Source: Arsenophonus sp045399315
Lineage (GTDB): Bacteria > Pseudomonadota > Gammaproteobacteria > Enterobacterales > Enterobacteriaceae
Direction: 5' to 3'
Assembly: GCA_045399315.1 (NCBI GenBank)
Contig: DAYVGO010000035.1
Coordinates: forward strand, 1 to 11,984
Length of the DNA: 11,984 bases
The notes beneath the pieces are model-generated. The model ran no database searches. It saw nothing but the letters and a program-made list of their open reading frames with translations, and was not told the origin of the DNA. Below are positions 8,410-11,984 of the stretch, one piece after another (within the stretch, counting starts at the first letter, position 1; every line of letters begins with the position of its first letter). Position numbers and translations under genes: made by a program.

Positions 8410-9706
8410 TTTTTATCTCTTGAGGTATTTTATTAAAAAATTTCTTTAAAATAGATAAACAGAAATATACCACAGAAGAGATAAATATCGAGTTGACAGA
8501 TGCAATACCCATAGTTATGGTCATTCCAGCAACAGAGCCTAAAGTCCAGGCAGTTAGAGAAACATAGTTTATAAATGGTGTGGCAGCATTATCTGGAAGT
8601 TTGCTTTCTTTACGTGTTGAATCAAGCAATTTCCTATTAGTGCGAAGGATGTAATAGTCGGTGAGCATAATTCCAGCTATTGGCGGAAAGATAACCCCAG
8701 CTATGGTTAAAAATTCAATAAAATTGTCTAAGATACCAATCACTGTAAATAAAGTTCCTACGCTACCAGCAACTAGGGTTAATACAACGTAATTGATTTT
8801 CTTACCTGTTATACATTCAACAACATTGCTCATGCCGAGAGAGACGCTGTAAAGATTAATATCATTTATTTTAATGACTGCAAGGACCGTACAAATTACG
8901 CCAATCCAGCCTGCATTTTGAATAAGTATATTGACCACATCATCTGTACCCATCGCATGGGCGATCAATATAGAAACTCCATTGACAATAAACTCACCAA
9001 TAATTATTGAAATTGTTAACATCCAAAAAACATGCTTTGAATTCTTGCAATATCGACTAATGTCAGGTGTTGTTAACATGGCAACAATACATCCGCCAGC
9101 TACCATGGTTGCTCCGGCGCTTAAGGTCATATTGCCATAATTTTCTGGAATGATATTGAATAAATCTTTAATGTCGATCCCAGTTAATGAATTAAATGCA
9201 ACCCATGTAATAACGGAAAAAAATAAAGGCACAGCTATCTTTGCTGTTAAACTTAATCCTTTGAATCCAAAAGCGACTAATACGGTAATAAATATTCCTG
9301 AAATAGTTGCACACCAATCGAAATCAAGTTTTCCATTTAATGCATATTCTAAGCTTTTGGCACAAACTCCATTTTGTACGCCAAACCATCCCAATGAGCT
9401 TATAGCTATAGCAAATCCAGTCATTGCAGAACCTACCCGCCCAAAACCACACCATCTAGATAGAACGCTGGTAGGTAATCCTTCCCGACATCCTATCAGG
9501 CCTAATCCCAGCCCAATAAATTCAAGAACTAAACTACCCAATAGCGTTGCTAACATTGCCTGCCAAAATGTCATTGAATGGCCTAATGTTGCACCCAGAA
9601 TAAATTGTGATAGAGAAGTATTGGCACCAATGCGAATTAATGCAACAGAAAATAGATTAGAGCGTTCTGAAAGTGGGATCCTTTCAAGAGAGTGTTCTTT
9701 ATCCAT
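8366..9706 (-). CDS. CodB-family NCS1 permease (cytosine/purine/hydantoin type)
   Basis: NCS1 permeases import nucleobases, hydantoins or related compounds across the inner membrane using cation gradients. The 446-residue protein has about twelve hydrophobic segments, beginning after a polar N-terminus (ERIPLSERSNLFSVALIRIG). The early RIGANTSLSQFILGATLG segment and the later TTPDISRYCKN, INDINLYSVSLGMSN and PPIAGIMLTDYYILR are typical of the CodB branch. E. coli CodB is 419 residues; the extra length is mostly a hydrophilic C-terminal tail (after KKFFNKIPQ) that overlaps the hydrolase start. ATG at 9706 lies 22 bases after the regulator stop, with only a weak Shine-Dalgarno, so translation may depend on readthrough from the upstream gene. 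Family is sure; substrate is not. The neighbouring hydrolase, rather than a cytosine deaminase, argues against plain cytosine use. Confidence 0.9.
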   Translation of the reverse strand: MDKEHSLERIPLSERSNLFSVALIRIGANTSLSQFILGATLGHSMTFWQAMLATLLGSLVLEFIGLGLGLIGCREGLPTSVLSRWCGFGRVGSAMTGFAIAISSLGWFGVQNGVCAKSLEYALNGKLDFDWCATISGIFITVLVAFGFKGLSLTAKIAVPLFFSVITWVAFNSLTGIDIKDLFNIIPENYGNMTLSAGATMVAGGCIVAMLTTPDISRYCKNSKHVFWMLTISIIIGEFIVNGVSILIAHAMGTDDVVNILIQNAGWIGVICTVLAVIKINDINLYSVSLGMSNVVECITGKKINYVVLTLVAGSVGTLFTVIGILDNFIEFLTIAGVIFPPIAGIMLTDYYILRTNRKLLDSTRKESKLPDNAATPFINYVSLTAWTLGSVAGMTITMGIASVNSIFISSVVYFCLSILKKFFNKIPQEIKNDQGFNSSNRRSVR

Positions 9707-9728
9707 GTTATTTATTTCACTTTTTTAT

Positions 9729-10409
9729 TTAGTTGAACAAATAGCTTCGTGGTTTGAGGAAGCGCATTGGTATTTTATTATGAATATTTTTATTAATACA
9801 GTATTCAATAAGTTGTTCACGAAAATTGATCCCCAATTTTTGATAGATAGACTGTAATTTATTGTTAACAGTATGATAACTAAGGCAAAGTATTTTGGAA
9901 ATTTCTTTTGTAGTAAATAAATGTGTTATAAGAAACATTACTTCAAATTCTTTTTCAGTAAATTCAGTGTCAATGTAGCCATCTGATGTTTTAATATTTT
10001 TACCCAAATTTTTAAATTTTCTAAAAGGTAATAATTCCATTTTTCTTGAATGAAACACAACTCCAATACATTTTCCTTTGATAATAAAAGGAAATTTTTC
10101 ACAAATGTAAGGTTGTAATAATGAATCTTTACCGTAAGGATAAATATCGATGGAGGTGATGTTTCTTTTCTGTTTTAGGATTTCAAAATCGTGTGCTTGA
10201 AAGTTTTCTGAAAATTCAGAAATGGGGTGGGGTATTTCACTATCTGTTTTGCCTAATAAGTTAAAAGTTAATGGTAAATTAAATAATTTATAGTTTTGAG
10301 GATTGCTATAAAAATGAAAAGATTGATTACCGTCAAATATTTTAATTCCCCACGGATCACTATTATTTTCAAACATAGCAATAAGCTGAGGTGATATTTT
10401 CACGTCCAT
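9729..10409 (-). CDS. LuxR-type regulator with PAS-like sensor domain
   Basis: The C-terminal 60 residues form a LuxR/FixJ-type helix-turn-helix: FTEKEFEVMFLITHLFTTKE (about 150-169), ISKILCLSYHTVNNKLQSIY (170-189) and QKLGINFREQLIEYC. The N-terminal part (about 10-125) has the look of a PAS fold: an opening sensing segment (SDPWGIKIFDGNQSFHFYSN), a helical middle, and a final strand pair ending KGKCIGVVFHSRK. There is no receiver Asp or acyl-homoserine-lactone pocket signature, so it probably binds a small ligand directly or a cofactor. The start is fixed by AGGAGG seven bases upstream. It is the first gene of an apparent operon with the permease and hydrolase and is likely their activator. 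An inverted repeat 37-73 bases upstream could be its own operator. Similar PAS-LuxR regulators are common in Photorhabdus-like bacteria. Confidence 0.85.
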   Translation of the reverse strand: MDVKISPQLIAMFENNSDPWGIKIFDGNQSFHFYSNPQNYKLFNLPLTFNLLGKTDSEIPHPISEFSENFQAHDFEILKQKRNITSIDIYPYGKDSLLQPYICEKFPFIIKGKCIGVVFHSRKMELLPFRKFKNLGKNIKTSDGYIDTEFTEKEFEVMFLITHLFTTKEISKILCLSYHTVNNKLQSIYQKLGINFREQLIEYCINKNIHNKIPMRFLKPRSYLFN

Positions 10410-10413
10410 TATT

Positions 10414-10419
10414 TCCTCC
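10414..10419 (-). promoter_or_regulatory. Strong Shine-Dalgarno of the LuxR-type gene
   Basis: Minus-strand AGGAGG lies just upstream of ATG 10409. It is the best ribosome binding site in the window and decides the regulator start. Confidence 0.75.
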
Positions 10420-10445
10420 TGTCATAGGACTCAATAATTAGTTGC

Positions 10446-10482
10446 AAATAATCTACTTTATTCTTAGAACGATAGATTATTT
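10446..10482. promoter_or_regulatory. Inverted repeat upstream of luxR-type gene, candidate operator
   Basis: AAATAATCTA (10446-10455) and TAGATTATTT (10473-10482) are perfect inverted arms with a 17-base spacer, giving 27 bp centre to centre, about two and a half helical turns. It lies 37-73 bases before the regulator ATG, in the expected promoter zone. This is compatible with two half-sites for a dimeric LuxR-type protein, but the arms could also form an RNA hairpin in the leader. I could not identify -35 and -10 boxes with confidence. Confidence 0.4.
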
Positions 10483-10575
10483 ATGAATAAAATATTTTTC
10501 CTTGAAAACTCAGGTTTATTCTAAGGTGAATTAGATTCTTAATAGAAATAAATTCTAGGTATGATAGAAATTTTT

Positions 10576-10862
10576 CTATAAAATAACCTCTTTATTTATT
10601 TTAATTAAATGTTCATAACAGTTTGCTATTGTGGATTTAATTATTTTATTTTTGATTAAGTTATATAATTTATCGTCAAATCCATTGACGAGCTTATCTT
10701 CACCATCAAAATAACGACTTGGCGAGATTTCAAGAGGATAGCAACTTATATCATAAGCAAAAAACCAATCACCGACTAAAAATAGGTGAATCAAGGTATA
10801 TCACTATCTTGCAATGCAGTAATAATATTAACGGAATGCCACTCATGTCTAAAGTCAAACAT
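10576..10862 (-). pseudogene. Small unknown gene, apparently frameshifted
   Basis: ATG at 10862, preceded by AAAAAGG eight bases upstream, reads MFDFRHEWHSVNIITALQDS DIP-like sequence to a TGA at 10791-10793. A one-base shift at that point opens a second frame that continues IHLFLVGDWFFAYDISCYPL, then EISPSRYFDGEDKLVNGFDD and KLYNLIKNKIIKSTIANCYE, ending TAG at 10576-10578. Joined, they make a protein of about 95 residues, acidic and aromatic-rich, with no signal peptide. I recognise no family; the size and composition recall immunity proteins, which is only a guess. A TTG start at 10794 for the second part alone is possible but has no ribosome site. A short TAGAAA/TTTCTA hairpin overlaps the stop. 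Confidence 0.35.
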
Positions 10863-10881
10863 TCATTAAGCCTTTTTACTT

Positions 10882-10963
10882 AATGGTGGTAACCTAAACA
10901 AAGTTTGTAAGCCAGGTAAGATAACCTGCGAGCCATTCGACTCCTCTGCCTAAAACCACCATT
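10882..10963. ncRNA. Unidentified structured segment (three hairpins inside a closing stem)
   Basis: AATGGTGGT (10882-10890) pairs perfectly with ACCACCATT (10955-10963). Between them lie three successive hairpins: AAAC/GTTT (10896-10906), CAGGT/ACCTG (10913-10928) and GAGCC/GACTC (10930-10943). Read on the minus strand the last becomes GAGTC/GGCTC, five pairs with one G-U wobble; on the plus strand it has a C-A mismatch. That favours transcription on the minus strand. The size (82 nt) and layout recall a cloverleaf, but T-loop and anticodon features do not fit a tRNA. The segment belongs to an island (about 10880-11056) visibly richer in G and C than the flanks. I match no RNA family from memory. 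A decayed coding sequence is the alternative. Confidence 0.35.
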
Positions 10964-11190
10964 GAGTGATGCCTTAGACCGCTGACAGGATAATCCTACT
11001 AGCATTTATCTTACGCAAGTCGGCGAACCCTTGGCTATCGGTTATCCCGATGACAATATTACTTTATCTTATCATATTTCATGACTCAAGAATTAATTTG
11101 AGTAATTTATAATTTTATTTATATTTGCAGAATTATCTTAATTTGCTTATTTATTCCATTAATAGCTGAAATGTTGACACAATAATTTGG
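10964..11190. other. Unassigned: GC-richer tail, then AT-rich spacer
   Basis: The first 90 bases (to about 11056) continue the GC-richer island, containing GCCTTAGACC, which partly repeats the GCCTAAAACC just before it. A minus-strand frame through the island (IGITDSQGFADLRKINASRI, later QVILPGLQTLFRLPPLSKKA) looks protein-like but contains two stops, and I cannot assign it. From 11057 to 11190 the sequence is AT-rich with no gene or structure I can support. Confidence 0.35.
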
Positions 11191-11226
11191 CAGTACAAGC
11201 AGTACAAGCAGTACAAGCAGTACAAT
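11191..11226. repeat. Tandem repeat, four copies of a 9-bp unit
   Basis: CAGTACAAG is repeated head to tail at 11191, 11200, 11209 and 11218, the last copy with one change (final G to T). It is outside any gene I can call, so copy changes would not shift a frame. This is a typical slipped-strand (VNTR-like) tract. Confidence 0.9.
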
Positions 11227-11279
11227 AAAATAGGCATAAAAAATTTATATTACATATAATCATAGCCTTTCTTTCCTTT

Positions 11280-11480
11280 GCATGGCCCGTAAAAATAACG
11301 GGTATTAGCTGTTGTTCATGTGATTAGCCAAGAAAAGGTTAATTTTTCCCAGCAAGGGGTAATAACCGTATCCCCCAGCCACAACCGGTGAGCACAGCTC
11401 ATCGGTTGGCCATTAAGCTAAAATAAATCCTTTTGTCTGGCGTATCCCAAAATGTGCAGCGGAAACTCTTAGTGAATATC
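11280..11480 (-). pseudogene. Probable P4/P1-type phage (Ash/Icd-like region) remnant
   Basis: The minus strand reads SVYRYSLRVSAAHFGIRQTK, a stop, then DELCSPVVAGGYGYYPLLGK INLFLA-like sequence ending at TAA 11305-11307, and in another frame TANTRYFYGPCKGKKGYDYM. From memory, these short overlapping readings resemble the leader region of Ash/Icd-like genes in P4- and P1-type phages, where immunity RNA and small ORFs overlap. No complete protein survives and no integrase or attachment site is visible. The assignment rests on recalled similarity of short stretches. The region runs leftwards out of the 98-bp inverted-repeat arm, so the same element may begin there. Confidence 0.35.
11340..11410 (-). 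ncRNA. C4 antisense RNA-like structured segment
   Basis: A strong hairpin has arms CAACCGGTGAGC (11382-11393) and GCTCATCGGTTG (11397-11408), eleven Watson-Crick pairs and one wobble or mismatch around an ACA loop. Beside it GGGG (11356-11359) and CCCC (11372-11375) close a second stem, and CCCAGC...GGGG blocks flank it. In P1 and P4 phages a short RNA of this style (C4 / CI) lies in the leader of the Ash/Ant genes and blocks their expression by pairing with nearby complementary blocks. The match is by pattern and memory, and the wobble in the main hairpin actually pairs better on the plus strand, so strand and family are uncertain. Confidence 0.35.
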
Positions 11481-11483
11481 GGT

Positions 11484-11581
11484 AGACCGAGTTGATGAAG
11501 GAAGCATTCGTAAGTTTTTTTGGCTCGAGCCGTTAAAAACATGGTTCAGGAACTATGGTGGATTCGATAAGGGATTTTAAG
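11484..11581 (+). repeat. Left arm of a perfect 98-bp inverted repeat
   Basis: This segment (beginning AGACCGAGTTGATGAAGG, ending GGGATTTTAAG) is identical base for base to the reverse complement of 11887-11984, including a seven-T run. The identity stops sharply on the inner side: 11582 and 11886 do not pair. The outer limit cannot be seen because the right arm reaches the window edge. No gene in it is recognised. Confidence 0.95.
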
Positions 11582-11886
11582 TCTGTTCAGGAAGATAATT
11601 TCTCTGTTGGCCATGCTTCGTTCACCTAAAATGAACAAGCGGACTCATATATGAAACGCTTCCTCTATGAGTATTATTTGGCTTCATGCTACAGGTGTCG
11701 ATATCGGTTCTTTTCAATCCGGGTTTATGCTAAGTAACCGCTGTGATCAGCCTGTATTTCACCAGTTACTGGCACAAGCTCACTCTATTTCATGTGTTAG
11801 CAGCTAGCTAACACAAAAACAAGATATAATGTCAAGATGTGTCGTTTGTATCGATTTGATTTTTTAGTATTTTTTAATAATCTTTG
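11582..11886. other. Unassigned spacer between inverted-repeat arms
   Basis: About 305 bases with no recognised gene. Plus-strand readings include VGHASFT, stop, NEQADSYMKRFLYEYYLAS and, in another frame, TGVDIGSFQSGFMLSNRCDQ; both look protein-like but are broken, so this may be an eroded coding sequence. A hairpin with nine-base arms TGTGTTAGC (11793-11801) and GCTAACACA (11807-11815) lies near its right side, followed by AT-rich DNA. No T run follows the hairpin in a terminator arrangement. Confidence 0.45.
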
Positions 11887-11984
11887 CTTAAAATCCCTTA
11901 TCGAATCCACCATAGTTCCTGAACCATGTTTTTAACGGCTCGAGCCAAAAAAACTTACGAATGCTTCCTTCATCAACTCGGTCT
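11887..11984 (-). repeat. Right arm of the 98-bp inverted repeat, running off the window
   Basis: Exact reverse complement of 11484-11581, starting CTTAAAATCCC and ending at the last base of the window. It may be the start of a longer second copy of the phage-like element in opposite orientation. Confidence 0.95.

Noticed and set aside
9150..9857. Long plus-strand open frame of 235 codons opposite the permease and regulator.
   Set aside because: It is antisense to a clearly conserved CodB protein, has no recognisable domain, and its Asn/Pro/Ile-rich composition is typical of a shadow frame.
10882..10963. tRNA gene, because of TTCGACTCC followed by ACCACCA on the plus strand.
   Set aside because: The putative T stem does not pair (GAGCC with TCCTC), the closing stem is nine pairs and continues past the CCA, and no anticodon arm of proper size exists.
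11191..11226. CRISPR array or plasmid iterons.
   Set aside because: Units are 9 bp and directly adjacent with no spacers, and no cas or replication gene is nearby.
11793..11815. Intrinsic terminator at the TGTGTTAGC/GCTAACACA hairpin.
   Set aside because: On the plus strand it is followed by A-rich sequence; on the minus strand the T run precedes rather than follows the hairpin.
11280..11984. Retron or group II intron, suggested by the strong hairpins and inverted repeats.
   Set aside because: No reverse transcriptase motif (YADD-type) is visible on either strand and no domain V-like sequence is present.

Overview
The window is low-GC gammaproteobacterial DNA with a very high density of broken genes. 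Protein readings (HsdR, HsdS, PrrC-like, Mrr, CodB, LuxR) have an enterobacterial flavour, and the decay resembles a host-restricted or recently host-associated lineage such as an insect symbiont of the Morganellaceae. That placement is an inference; nothing here proves the species. Both window ends lie in repeat-type DNA (a transposase at the left, one arm of a perfect inverted repeat at the right), as expected of a draft contig broken at repeats.

Layout. (1) Positions 1-4975, minus strand, hold a decayed type I restriction locus read as hsdR -> hsdS -> prrC-like anticodon-nuclease ATPase. Each is homologous over nearly its whole visible length but interrupted by stops and frameshifts. The last gene is cut by a fragment of an IS481-family transposase, and no hsdM is visible. 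(2) Positions 5322-6472, plus strand, hold a second restriction graveyard: a short piece of another, type IC-like HsdR motor followed by a nearly full-length but frameshifted Mrr-type restriction endonuclease. (3) Positions 6473-7605 are AT-rich with one plausible small unknown gene (6827-7033). (4) Positions 7606-10409, minus strand, hold the only clearly intact block: a LuxR-type regulator, a CodB-family NCS1 permease and a carbon-nitrogen hydrolase. They are tightly packed, with a 22-nt gap and then a 44-nt overlap, and look like one operon for uptake and hydrolysis of an unknown nitrogenous compound. (5) Positions 10576-11984 hold a frameshifted small unknown gene, an unexplained GC-richer segment that can fold into a three-hairpin junction, a 9-bp tandem repeat, a probable P4/P1-type phage remnant with a C4-antisense-RNA-like segment, and a perfect 98-bp inverted repeat around about 305 bp of unassigned DNA.

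How it fits together. The restriction genes form a former defence island in which HsdR, HsdS and the PrrC-like guard were translationally coupled by short overlaps; all are now non-functional by sequence. The regulator-transporter-hydrolase operon kept its frames and catalytic residues inside this decay, which suggests selection still acts on it. I found no clear new defence system. The best candidates for something undescribed are the folded 10882-10963 segment, the phage-remnant and inverted-repeat end, and the substrate of the intact operon.
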